From: Dyella sp. GSA-30
GTDB lineage: Bacteria > Pseudomonadota > Gammaproteobacteria > Xanthomonadales > Rhodanobacteraceae
Reading direction: 5' to 3'
DNA length: 64,000 nucleotides
Assembly: GCF_027924605.1 (NCBI RefSeq)
Contig: NZ_AP027042.1
Location: 4,069,524 to 4,133,523, forward strand
Shown: in pieces, positions 9,108 to 17,517 of the stretch
Position numbering within the stretch: position 1 is the stretch's first letter
How the letters are laid out: every line of letters starts with the position of its first letter
Translations under genes and position numbers: made by a program
Notes under the pieces: generated by a model
The model's input: the letters and a program-made list of their open reading frames with translations, nothing else
Told to the model about the DNA's origin: nothing
Databases searched by the model: none

Positions 9108-9244
9108 CCCCCTCACCCCAGCCCTCTCCCCCGGCAGAGCCAGGGGAGAGGGAGCCTACTGAGGCAACCTCAAAGGTCCGCACTTGCGCAACGCAAGCCT
9201 CCTCTCCCCTGGCTTCGCCGGGGGAGAGGGTTGGGGTGAGGGGG
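9108..9244. repeat. Double-hairpin intergenic repeat, copy A
   Basis: Outer arms CCCCCTCACCCCA and its complement TGGGGTGAGGGGG bracket two inner hairpins of the form CCCTCTCCCC...GGGGAGAGGG, around a short AT-richer core containing CTTGCGCAA. The whole element is thus an inverted repeat made of hairpins, and could fold into a cruciform or a multi-stem RNA. It lies between the pirin and HAD genes, both plus strand. Two further copies occur at 26649-26808 and 43155-43282. Confidence 0.9.
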
Positions 9245-9338
9245 CCGGGGACTCGCGAAATCCCCAGCAAAAGCTTGAAAACCCCGCTTTTCGCCCCTTC
9301 TATACTGTTATCCCATTCCAAAAAACAGACCCAGCCCC

Positions 9339-10055
9339 ATGATCGAACTAGTCGGCTTCGATGGCGACGATACGCTGTGGCATAGCGAAGGCTATTACCA
9401 GAGCGCGCATGCCGAATTCGAACGTATCGTCGGTCGCTATGCCGACCTGGAAAACCTGCGCCTGCACGAGCGTTTGCTGGAAACGGAGCGACGCAACATC
9501 AAGCTGTTCGGCTATGGCGCCAAGGGCATGACCTTGTCGATGCTCGAAGCGGCGATCGACGTGACCGACTCGCGCATCAGCGCTACGGATCTGCATCGCA
9601 TCATCGCCATCGGCAAGGATGTGCTGGCGCATCCGGTGGAGCTTCTGCCCGATATCCGCGCCGCCGTCGAAGCCGTCGCCGGACGCTATCGTGTCGTGCT
9701 GATCACCAAGGGCGATCTGTTCCACCAGGAGCAGAAAGTCGCCAGTTGTGGCCTGGCCGATCTGTTCCAGCGCATCGAGATCGTGTCCGAGAAAGACGAG
9801 CGCGCCTATCGCCGCGTGCTCGGTGAATGCGCGGTGCCGATGCAGTCCTTCGCCATGGTCGGCAATTCGCTCCGCTCGGATATCGCACCGGTCGTCACCC
9901 TTGGCGGCTGGGGCGTGTATATGCCGTATCACGTCACCTGGGCACACGAAGCCGATACCGATTTTGCGGACAGCTCGCCGCGTGTCATGCGCGTGGACGG
10001 TGCAAAAGATATCGTCGGCGCACTCGACGAACTCGATCGGCGCGCTGCGGCATGA
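9339..10055 (+). CDS. HAD-superfamily hydrolase
   Basis: A 238-residue haloacid-dehalogenase-fold phosphatase. Motif I is GFDGDDTLW (nucleophile Asp8, acid/base Asp10), motif II VLITKGD, motif III Lys in the EKD region, motif IV GNSLRSDI (Asp for Mg). A helical cap lies between motifs I and II. Substrates of this YjjG/PSP-like group are usually small phosphate esters or nucleotides; none can be named. Its stop overlaps the start of the sirtuin gene as ATGA, so the two are translationally coupled. Confidence 0.9.
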   Translation: MIELVGFDGDDTLWHSEGYYQSAHAEFERIVGRYADLENLRLHERLLETERRNIKLFGYGAKGMTLSMLEAAIDVTDSRISATDLHRIIAIGKDVLAHPVELLPDIRAAVEAVAGRYRVVLITKGDLFHQEQKVASCGLADLFQRIEIVSEKDERAYRRVLGECAVPMQSFAMVGNSLRSDIAPVVTLGGWGVYMPYHVTWAHEADTDFADSSPRVMRVDGAKDIVGALDELDRRAAA

Positions 10056-10897
10056 ACACCACTGCCACGGCCATGCTCGACAGTCTGGAGCGCGATCGCG
10101 CACGACTCGCGCAATTCATCGAACGCCATCCCCGCCTGTTCGTGCTCACCGGCGCCGGTTGCAGCACGGACTCGGGTATTCCGGACTATCGCGATACCGA
10201 TGGTGGCTGGAAGCGACCGCCACCGGTCACGTTCCAGGCCTTCATGGGTGAGGAATCCACGCGCCGGCGTTACTGGGCTCGCAGCCTGGTCGGCTGGCGG
10301 CGCTTTGGTCGCGCTCATCCCAACGATACCCACCGCGCCCTGGCGAAGCTGGAGCAAGACGGCAGGGTCGATATCCTGATCACCCAGAATGTCGACCGCC
10401 TGCATCAGGCCGCGGGCAGCGAGAACGTGGTCGACCTGCATGGCCGGCTGGATCTGGTGCGCTGCATGCACTGCGAAACACGTAGCTCCCGTAGTGATTT
10501 CCAGCATGCCCTGGAACACAGCAACCCGGACTGGCTGCATCTGGAAGCCACCGACGCCCCCGACGGCGACGCCGATCTGGACGGCCTGGATTTCTCCGGG
10601 TTTCACGTACCGCCCTGCCCACGCTGCCAGGGCATCCTGAAGCCCGACGTGGTGTTTTTCGGCGAGAACGTGCCGCGCGAGCGCGTCGACGCCGGCATGC
10701 GCGCTGTACAGGACGCCGATGCCCTGTTGGTGGTCGGCTCGTCCCTAATGGTCTACTCCGGCTATCGCTTTGCCTATGCCGCCTCGCGGGCTGGCAAGCC
10801 CATAGCCGCGCTCAACCTGGGCCGGACCCGTGCCGACCCTCTGTTGACCCTCAAAATCGACCAGCCTTGTGCAGCAGCCCTGGGTTTCGTCATATAG
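10052..10897 (+). CDS. NAD-dependent protein deacylase, Sir2 family (SIRT4-like class II)
   Basis: A 281-residue sirtuin. The NAD-binding motif LTGAGCSTDSGIPDYRD is at residues ~31-47, TQNVDRLH at ~110-117, and the catalytic His in VDLHGRLD. A zinc ribbon is formed by RCMHC and PPCPRCQG, with an insert typical of class II (SIRT4-like) enzymes between the pairs. GSSLMV and NLGRTRAD complete the Rossmann fold. The longer upstream frame is rejected because the ATG at 10052 overlaps the HAD stop in the coupled ATGA arrangement. Activity could be deacetylation, lipoamidase-like or other deacylation; sequence does not decide. Confidence 0.93.
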   Translation: MNTTATAMLDSLERDRARLAQFIERHPRLFVLTGAGCSTDSGIPDYRDTDGGWKRPPPVTFQAFMGEESTRRRYWARSLVGWRRFGRAHPNDTHRALAKLEQDGRVDILITQNVDRLHQAAGSENVVDLHGRLDLVRCMHCETRSSRSDFQHALEHSNPDWLHLEATDAPDGDADLDGLDFSGFHVPPCPRCQGILKPDVVFFGENVPRERVDAGMRAVQDADALLVVGSSLMVYSGYRFAYAASRAGKPIAALNLGRTRADPLLTLKIDQPCAAALGFVI

Positions 10898-10946
10898 TCG
10901 ACCTCCGATCTGCGTTCCTGTCGTTCTCCGGTCGAGACGAAATCGT

Positions 10947-11828
10947 ATGAATGCACAGAAGTCCCTGGTAGCTGGTCCGGATCATTCCAACGGCGAGTTT
11001 CGCCGTTGCTGCCGCGCTATCGAGGGCTATCTGCAAAAAGCCGAGCAGGCGCGCATCGATCTGCTGCTGCAGTACGACGCCAAGCGACTGCATAGCTGGC
11101 GCGTGAACCTGCGTCGCGTAACGGCCACCCTGGACAAGCTGATCCATATCCACGGCGGCGATGAAGCGAACGTCTTGCTGGAAACGCTCAAGCAACATCG
11201 TGACGCCACCGGCTCCAGTCGTGACCTGGATATTCTTGCCGAAGAAACATTGCCTGCGTTTGCCACCGAACATCCCGGCAGCATCCCGACACCCGCGTTG
11301 TGGCAAAAACTGGAGCAGCAACGTAATCAGGCGCGCCATGACATGCTCGAGGCGCTGCGTGAGCATTCATTGACCCCATGGATCGCCGACTTCAACGCCT
11401 GGTCGCAGAAACATGATGCGCCCAGCGACAAGACACTGCGACACGCAGCGTCCGCGGCGATCGAATCGGCACATCGCAAACTTTCCAGACGCGCGGACAA
11501 ACTCGACGGCGGCCGCAAACCCTTGCATCGCATGCGCACGGCAACGAAAAAGCTTCGCTATACCATCGAACTTTTTCAGCATGCGTTTCCGCATAAGGCC
11601 GCACAAGCATGGCTTGAAGCGCTGACCGATCTGCAAGGTCAGCTGGGCAAGGCGCACGATCGGATGACGGGACGCAATCTGGGCAGCGTATTGCTCGCCG
11701 ATCAAAGCGACGAGAAATTCGTCAAGCAGTTGCGTCGCTGGAGCAAACGCACGGCGCATCGCGCGACCATTCATGCCGACACCTCATACAAACACCTTTC
11801 CAAATTGGAACCGTACTGGCGTGGTTGA
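10947..11828 (+). CDS. CHAD domain protein
   Basis: A 293-residue helical protein of the CHAD type (conserved histidine alpha-helical domain), which binds inorganic polyphosphate. Conserved His/Arg/Lys patches are visible in AKRLHSWRVNLRRVTATLDKL (broken here: RLHSWRVNLRR at ~35-45), SSRDLDIL, and LHRMRTATKKLRYTIELF (~190-207), the two halves being an internal duplication. No CYTH domain precedes it, so it is a stand-alone CHAD. The start at 10947 (MNAQKS) is 49 bp after the sirtuin stop, on the same strand. Role likely at polyphosphate granules (family knowledge), not proven by context. Confidence 0.85.
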   Translation: MNAQKSLVAGPDHSNGEFRRCCRAIEGYLQKAEQARIDLLLQYDAKRLHSWRVNLRRVTATLDKLIHIHGGDEANVLLETLKQHRDATGSSRDLDILAEETLPAFATEHPGSIPTPALWQKLEQQRNQARHDMLEALREHSLTPWIADFNAWSQKHDAPSDKTLRHAASAAIESAHRKLSRRADKLDGGRKPLHRMRTATKKLRYTIELFQHAFPHKAAQAWLEALTDLQGQLGKAHDRMTGRNLGSVLLADQSDEKFVKQLRRWSKRTAHRATIHADTSYKHLSKLEPYWRG

Positions 11829-11945
11829 TGGCTGAAACAGAGAGGCTGTTTAAATAAATTTTCATGTGCATGGCGGCGTGCCCGCCCTTGCAATCAGGCA
11901 AGCCAGCGCCATTCCATTGTTTTTACCTCACTGGCAGGAGTTCAC

Positions 11946-12977
11946 ATGGAATTTAGACGTCTAGGTGCATCGGGCTTCAAAGTCCCCGTCTTGAGTTTCG
12001 GTACCGGCACGTTCGGCGGCAAAGGCGAGTTCTTTCAGGCCTGGGGCCAGACCGATGTGGCGGAAGCCAAACGCTTGGTCGACATCTGCCTCGACGCCGG
12101 CCTGAACATGTTCGACAGCGCCGACATTTATTCCGGCGGCGCCGCCGAGTCGGTACTCGGCGAGGCGATCAAGGGCCGCCGCGACAAGATCCTGATTTCG
12201 ACCAAGGCCACCTTCCGCTTCAGCGACGAACCGAACGACGTGGGCTCGTCGCGCTTCCATCTGATCAACGCCGTGGATGCTGCGCTCAAGCGACTGGGCA
12301 CCGACTACATCGATCTGTTCCAGCTACATGGTTTCGATGCGCTGACCCCGGTCGAGGAAACCTTGTCGACGTTGGACAATCTCGTGCGTGCGGGCAAGAT
12401 CCGCTATCTGGGCGTATCGAATTTCTCCGGTTGGCACCTGATGAAATCCTTGGCCGTGGCCGACCGCTATGGCTACACCCGCTATGTCGCCAATCAGGCG
12501 TATTACTCGCTGATCGGGCGCGACTACGAATGGGAACAGATGCCGTTGGCCGTCGACCAGGGTGTGGGCGCCGTCGTCTGGAGCCCGTTGGGCTGGGGTC
12601 GTCTCACCGGCAAGATTCGTCGTGGCCAGCCGCTGCCGGAAACCAGCCGTCTGCACAAGACCGGCGACATGGGTCCGCAGATGCCCGACGAACTGCTCTA
12701 TCGCGTGGTCGATGCGCTGGACGACATCGCCAAGGAGACCGGTAAGACCGTCCCGCAGATCGCCTTGAACTGGTTGCTGCAGCGTCCCACCGTCTCGACC
12801 GTCGTCATCGGTGCGCGCAATGAGGAACAGCTCAAGCAGAACCTCGGCGCCGTCGGCTGGAATCTCACCACCGAACAGGTAGCCAAGCTCGATGCGGCCA
12901 GCGAAGTCACGCCGGCGTATCCGTATTGGCATCAGAAGGGATTTGGCGAGCGCAATCCGTTTCCGGTGAAGGTGTGA
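11946..12977 (+). CDS. Aldo/keto reductase
   Basis: A 343-residue NADPH-dependent aldo/keto reductase of the YghZ/Tas-like group. The catalytic tetrad is in place: Asp and Tyr in MFDSADIYSGG (~residues 55-65), Lys in ISTKATF (~84), His in FQLHGFD (~125). The C-terminal cofactor loop (VVIGARNEEQLKQNL) is conserved. A GGCAGGAG stands before the ATG. Substrate is unknown; the group reduces methylglyoxal and other small aldehydes. It is followed by a palindrome shared with the end of tadA on the other strand. Confidence 0.92.
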   Translation: MEFRRLGASGFKVPVLSFGTGTFGGKGEFFQAWGQTDVAEAKRLVDICLDAGLNMFDSADIYSGGAAESVLGEAIKGRRDKILISTKATFRFSDEPNDVGSSRFHLINAVDAALKRLGTDYIDLFQLHGFDALTPVEETLSTLDNLVRAGKIRYLGVSNFSGWHLMKSLAVADRYGYTRYVANQAYYSLIGRDYEWEQMPLAVDQGVGAVVWSPLGWGRLTGKIRRGQPLPETSRLHKTGDMGPQMPDELLYRVVDALDDIAKETGKTVPQIALNWLLQRPTVSTVVIGARNEEQLKQNLGAVGWNLTTEQVAKLDAASEVTPAYPYWHQKGFGERNPFPVKV

Positions 12978-13002
12978 GGGTCTAAAGCCGCCCGCCACCA
13001 AG

Positions 13003-13637
<635 letters not shown>

Positions 13638-14690
13638 TCAAGACGGACGCTTTTCACGGGTCAACAGAAGCAGCAGGCGATCGCGTACATCGCGAACCAA
13701 GGCGCTTCCGCCTACCGCACTTATCGCATGTCGATCGTTATCGAATGCGTCGGCCAGCCTGGCGAGCGGACGCCAGGTAAAGAACCATTGCAACCACACA
13801 TACAGGGCCGCGCATACAGCAAAAAACGCGATCCCGACGATCGACCAGAAGGCCTCCTGGTCGATCCCACGATCGGAACGAGTCGACGGATTCAGTGCAA
13901 CCAGTGCGGCGTGGCCACTGCTCAGCTTGAGCGGCGTGACCCAGATATCGGCCGACTGCAAACGCATCCCCGTGCCCTGTTCGCTGCCTGCGGCAAGAAT
14001 CTCCTGGCGATGCGCGCCCAACAATTCGACAAGACCCGCATCGAGGCCACTCGAATAGGACACCGGCTGCGGCGAAGCATCGAGCACCAGCGCGACATCG
14101 CCATGTACCAGGTGCCCAACCTTGGCGAAGAAGCTCTCGCTGGCATGCGAGGCGGTAATCAAATACCCCTGCGGCGTGCGGCCCCGCAGCAACGGGCTCA
14201 CGACGACCCAAAGCAGATCGCCCTGATCGAGCCATGCGCCCTGCACCGTCGTGAGCTGGCTGATCGATGCCACGACCAGCGGGTCGTGCGAAATGCTCGC
14301 GCGGTCCTTGCCCAACGTACCGATCGCGGTAATCGGCGTACCGGTCGGATCGAGAAGCATGACGATATCGTCGCCATGGCGGCGCTGCTTCAGCAAATCG
14401 CTGATCGACAGATTGTCGACCGCGCCCCCAAGCTGCGGATTGGGTACCAACGATTGGGTGACATAGTCGACGAAGGCAGGATCGCCGGCCAGCGTCTGTG
14501 CACGAAGCTGTAGCATTTCCAACTCCTGTGCCTGCAAGTCATGCACGATCTCGCTGGACGTCTGCAAACGCGCCAGGGCACGCGCCCGCTCTCCCCGATG
14601 GGCGTTCCATAGCGCGGCGGCCGTGGCCAAGGCTGCGCAAACGATCACAAGAATCCATCCACCCCATAACGCTTTGGTCGCGGGCTTCAT
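13638..14690 (-). CDS. Membrane sensor protein with periplasmic Cache-like domain and no output domain
   Basis: A 350-residue protein with two membrane helices: residues ~8-28 (GGWILVIVCAALATAAALWN) and ~280-302 (FWSIVGIAFFAVCAALYVWL). Between them is a periplasmic region of about 245 residues with double-Cache character (DIVMLLDPTGTPITAIGTLG, GAWLDQGDLLWVVVSPLL, PQGYLITASHA). After helix 2 only ~45 residues remain, HAMP-like at RPLARLADAF and then KRPS stop; no kinase, GGDEF or chemotaxis domain is present. Its ATG overlaps the cupredoxin stop (ATGA), so both are made together. Either it passes the signal to a separate partner or it has lost its output domain. Confidence 0.75.
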   Translation of the reverse strand: MKPATKALWGGWILVIVCAALATAAALWNAHRGERARALARLQTSSEIVHDLQAQELEMLQLRAQTLAGDPAFVDYVTQSLVPNPQLGGAVDNLSISDLLKQRRHGDDIVMLLDPTGTPITAIGTLGKDRASISHDPLVVASISQLTTVQGAWLDQGDLLWVVVSPLLRGRTPQGYLITASHASESFFAKVGHLVHGDVALVLDASPQPVSYSSGLDAGLVELLGAHRQEILAAGSEQGTGMRLQSADIWVTPLKLSSGHAALVALNPSTRSDRGIDQEAFWSIVGIAFFAVCAALYVWLQWFFTWRPLARLADAFDNDRHAISAVGGSALVRDVRDRLLLLLTREKRPS

Positions 14691-15361
14691 GGATGCGCGG
14701 CCTGATTCAATTCCGTGGCGACGCGCGGCTTGATCGCGACCAGTTGCAACGAGACATCTTTTTGCGGCGCACCGACAGGCTGGCTTTTAAGGGTTCCGCG
14801 AGGATTCCAGGCATACAGAGTCCCGGGACCCGGCGGCAAACCATGGAGCGAGAAACTCCCGTCGGCTGCTACCGCCGCCATGTATGGCGTGGGCACGACC
14901 AACAGGTCCAGCTCCATGAAGTGATGCACATTGCAGCTCACCAGCACGGGGCCTGGCTGAGTAAAGCGGTGACTCAATACTTCGCCGACTTTCTGAAACT
15001 GGTAGTTGAAAACCGATCCCGGCGTGGACGAATACAGGTTGTGCAGCACCTGGTCCAGGTTGGCGAACTTCACCGTGCTGCCGGCAGGGATCGCCATCGC
15101 CGCGGGGCGAAAATCCTGATCGACCGAATACACCGTGTAAGTCCCCGGCCGTACTTTGGCCTTGCCCGACTTGGGCACGAAATAGACGAGCGTGTCGGTC
15201 ACTTCGCCAGCGGCGAGGACCTGCCCCGGATTGGCGACCAGCTCCACGTGGCCGGAAATCTCCGATCCCGTGGATGCGTGCATTTGATGCGCAGTGGCGG
15301 CGCTGGCCGTCGCGGCCAGCCCGCCCAGTGCCATGGCAAGGCACAGACGAAGAACGAACAT
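14687..15361 (-). CDS. Secreted cupredoxin-like protein ('methylamine utilization'-type)
   Basis: A 224-residue exported protein. Start at 15361 (MFVLRLCLAMALGG) gives a signal peptide ending near ATASAATA. Residues ~75-155 form a cupredoxin fold with plausible type-1 copper ligands His107 (LDQVLHNLY), Cys143, His146 and Met149 (SCNVHHFM). Residues ~160-215 (AADGSFSLHGLPPGPGTLYAWNP) form a carboxypeptidase-regulatory-like beta-sandwich. Proteins of this build are often named methylamine utilization proteins, but no mau genes are near. It is translationally coupled to the Cache sensor, suggesting that copper or redox state of the cupredoxin is what the sensor reads (inference). Confidence 0.8.
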   Translation of the reverse strand: MFVLRLCLAMALGGLAATASAATAHQMHASTGSEISGHVELVANPGQVLAAGEVTDTLVYFVPKSGKAKVRPGTYTVYSVDQDFRPAAMAIPAGSTVKFANLDQVLHNLYSSTPGSVFNYQFQKVGEVLSHRFTQPGPVLVSCNVHHFMELDLLVVPTPYMAAVAADGSFSLHGLPPGPGTLYAWNPRGTLKSQPVGAPQKDVSLQLVAIKPRVATELNQAAHP

Positions 15362-15413
15362 GTAGCCCCCTGAAGTTGCGTCGACGATTGTCTGGAATGC
15401 AAACCCGTCGCAG

Positions 15414-15465
15414 CTTATAGAGTGGAGCAACATCAATCTAATTGATTGATGAAATGAAGTTCATT
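15414..15465 (-). promoter_or_regulatory. Possible promoter and paired small palindromes before the cupredoxin gene
   Basis: On the minus strand a TATAAG (15414-15419) stands 16 bp from TTAGAT, a plausible sigma-70 pair. The -35 part overlaps the palindrome TCAAT-CTA-ATTGA, and a second palindrome AATGAA-G-TTCATT is at 15453-15465. The AT-rich block contrasts with its surroundings. Regulator unknown. Confidence 0.4.
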
Positions 15466-15502
15466 CGTTTGGCCTATGGCAGATCCGTTACATATCCTTG
15501 AA

Positions 15503-16477
15503 TTACGCCGGTAGCGATACGCCGGTAAGTTTCTCGCTCAAGACCCAAAGCTGTTCGGCCTCGTCGTGATCGATCGCCCATGGGCGCACGCCAAGCGAGG
15601 CTTCCGAATCGGCTGCTACGGCCTGTGCGATATCGCTGTTCTCGCAATACAGGCCACCCATGCCATCGAGTTGTGGACTGGTGGCACACCACACGCTGGT
15701 CGCCGCACCCTGCGGTGGCGACTTCATATCACGCGATGGATCAAAAACAGGCGTGCCATCCTCTCTGACGAAACCGGTAGCGACCAATTCCTGCTTGCTC
15801 AAATGCCGCGCCAGTTCCGTGACGATACCGCCCGGGTGCAAGGCAAATGCGCGGATGCCATAAGGCTGACCGAGCTGATCGAGCTTGATCGCAAACAACG
15901 CGTTGGCTGTTTTCGACTGACCATAGGCCACGCGCTTATCGTAGTCACGATGCTCGAACTGCGGATCGTTGAAATCCACCGGCGAAATACGATGGCCACG
16001 AGATGACACCGATACGACGCGCGCGCCGCCGGCCCGGCGCAATGCCGGCCATAGACGCAGCGTCAGTTGATAGTGGCCAAGGTGATTGGTGGCGAACTGC
16101 GATTCATAGCCGCGTGCATCGCGTGTCAGCGGATTCATCATCACCCCGGCGCTGTTGATCAGAATGTGCAGCGGCTGTCCGGTTGTCAGAAACCGCTCGG
16201 CAAACGCATCGATGGACGCCGGATCTATCAGGTCGAGCGATTCGACCGTGACATGGGCGATGCCATCGAGGTTCTTGTGTGCGCGTTCGAGATCGCGCGC
16301 CGGCACGATGACCTTGGCACCAGCCGAGGCCAGGGCCTTAACCGTATCGATGCCGATGCCCGAATAGCCGCCAGTCACGATGGCGACCTTGCCGCTGAGA
16401 TCGATGCCCGCGATAACGTCATAGGCCGTCGAGGCCGGGCCGAAGCCCGAGGAAATGGGGGATTGCTGGTGGGACAT
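15503..16477 (-). CDS. Short-chain dehydrogenase/reductase
   Basis: A 324-residue SDR of the retinol-dehydrogenase/WWOX-like group. The cofactor motif is TGGYSGIGIDT (~residues 35-45), the structural NSAG at ~108-111, the catalytic Ser in SVSSRGHR and the YGQSK pair (Tyr-x3-Lys) at ~185-189. The substrate is not predictable. It is divergent from an AraC-type regulator with 95 bp between the starts, and that gap carries three copies of a CGGATTT half-site, so the regulator probably controls this gene. Confidence 0.9.
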   Translation of the reverse strand: MSHQQSPISSGFGPASTAYDVIAGIDLSGKVAIVTGGYSGIGIDTVKALASAGAKVIVPARDLERAHKNLDGIAHVTVESLDLIDPASIDAFAERFLTTGQPLHILINSAGVMMNPLTRDARGYESQFATNHLGHYQLTLRLWPALRRAGGARVVSVSSRGHRISPVDFNDPQFEHRDYDKRVAYGQSKTANALFAIKLDQLGQPYGIRAFALHPGGIVTELARHLSKQELVATGFVREDGTPVFDPSRDMKSPPQGAATSVWCATSPQLDGMGGLYCENSDIAQAVAADSEASLGVRPWAIDHDEAEQLWVLSEKLTGVSLPA

Positions 16478-16522
16478 GGATGACTCCCGTTCGAAGTGGC
16501 GCTCACTATGCGCCGCCGGGAC

Positions 16523-16569
16523 CGGATTTCGAATGCTTGTTCATACGGATTTCTTGCGCCAAAATCCGG
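16523..16569. promoter_or_regulatory. Three CGGATTT half-sites between SDR and AraC genes
   Basis: CCGGATTTC at 16522-16530 and ACGGATTTC at 16545-16553 are direct repeats spaced 23 bp apart (about two helical turns), and AAATCCGG at 16562-16569 is the inverted form. Two direct half-sites are the usual target of AraC-type proteins; the third, just ahead of the araC-type ATG, could serve autoregulation. Function is inferred from pattern and place. Confidence 0.55.
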
Positions 16570-16572
16570 ACC

Positions 16573-17511
16573 ATGGCCGATCCACTCTCCGATATCCTCG
16601 AACTGGTCGACGCTCAGTGCGCCATGAGCGGCGGCTTCCGTGCCGGTACGCGCTGGTCCCTGCGCTATCCGCCGCCGACCCAGATCAAGTTCTGCGCCAT
16701 GATGAAAGGCCATGGCTGGTTCATGCTCGACGACGGCGCCCTGCCGATCGAGCTCGATACCGGCGACGTAGTGCTGATCAATAGCGACAAGCCGTTTATC
16801 CTGACCAGCGATCCGGCACTCGATCCGATCGACGCCACCACGATATTCGCGCGCAAGGTCGATGGCATCACCCGCTACGACGATGGTGACGACACGTTCA
16901 TCCTCGGTGGCCACGTCACGCTCGACGAAACACGTGGGCATCTGCTGCGCGACGCTTTACCACCCGCGCTTCATGTCAGCGCGGCCTCCAGCGAAGCGGC
17001 CATTCTGCGCGGGTTGTTGCAGCAACTCGTCGGCGAAATCGCCCAACGTCAACCTGGCTCCGCGCTGGCTTCGGCCAATCTTGCACAACTGATGTTCGTG
17101 CAGATGTTGCGTGCGCATCTGGAATCGAACGATCGACTGGTCAGCGGTTGGCTGCAGGCGCTGGCCGATGGGCGTATCGCGCCGACACTGCAGCTGATGC
17201 ACGGCGACCCAGGCCGCAACTGGGGCCTGGAAGAACTGGCCAGGGAGGCCAACATGTCGCGCACGACCTTCGCCGAGCGCTTCAAACAGGTCGTCGGCAT
17301 GGCACCGCTGGCCTATCTCACCCGCTGGCGCATGTACCTGGCCGAGCGCGCCTTGATCGAAGAAGACACACCCGTCGCCCAGCTCGCCTTCTCGCTTGGC
17401 TACACCTCCGAAAGCGCTTTCAGCAATGCGTTCAAGCGCACCATGGGGCTGGCGCCGAAGCGCTACCGTTCGCGCGCGAAGCCGGCAGCAGATGTGCTCG
17501 ACTCCGTCTGA
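16573..17511 (+). CDS. AraC-family transcriptional regulator with cupin sensor domain
   Basis: A 312-residue regulator. Residues ~1-180 are the AraC-type cupin domain (MADPLSDILELVDAQCAMSG, WFMLDDGALPIELDTGDVVL), residues ~205-305 the double helix-turn-helix (WGLEELAREANMSRTTFAER, VAQLAFSLGYTSESAFSNAF, LAPKRYR). The start at 16573 (MADPLSD) is preferred over a longer frame that overlaps the divergent SDR promoter. This cupin_6-type group commonly controls an adjacent oxidoreductase in response to small aromatic or aldehyde compounds. It converges with the next gene (6 bp apart). Confidence 0.9.
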   Translation: MADPLSDILELVDAQCAMSGGFRAGTRWSLRYPPPTQIKFCAMMKGHGWFMLDDGALPIELDTGDVVLINSDKPFILTSDPALDPIDATTIFARKVDGITRYDDGDDTFILGGHVTLDETRGHLLRDALPPALHVSAASSEAAILRGLLQQLVGEIAQRQPGSALASANLAQLMFVQMLRAHLESNDRLVSGWLQALADGRIAPTLQLMHGDPGRNWGLEELAREANMSRTTFAERFKQVVGMAPLAYLTRWRMYLAERALIEEDTPVAQLAFSLGYTSESAFSNAFKRTMGLAPKRYRSRAKPAADVLDSV

Positions 17512-17517
17512 CGCAAC

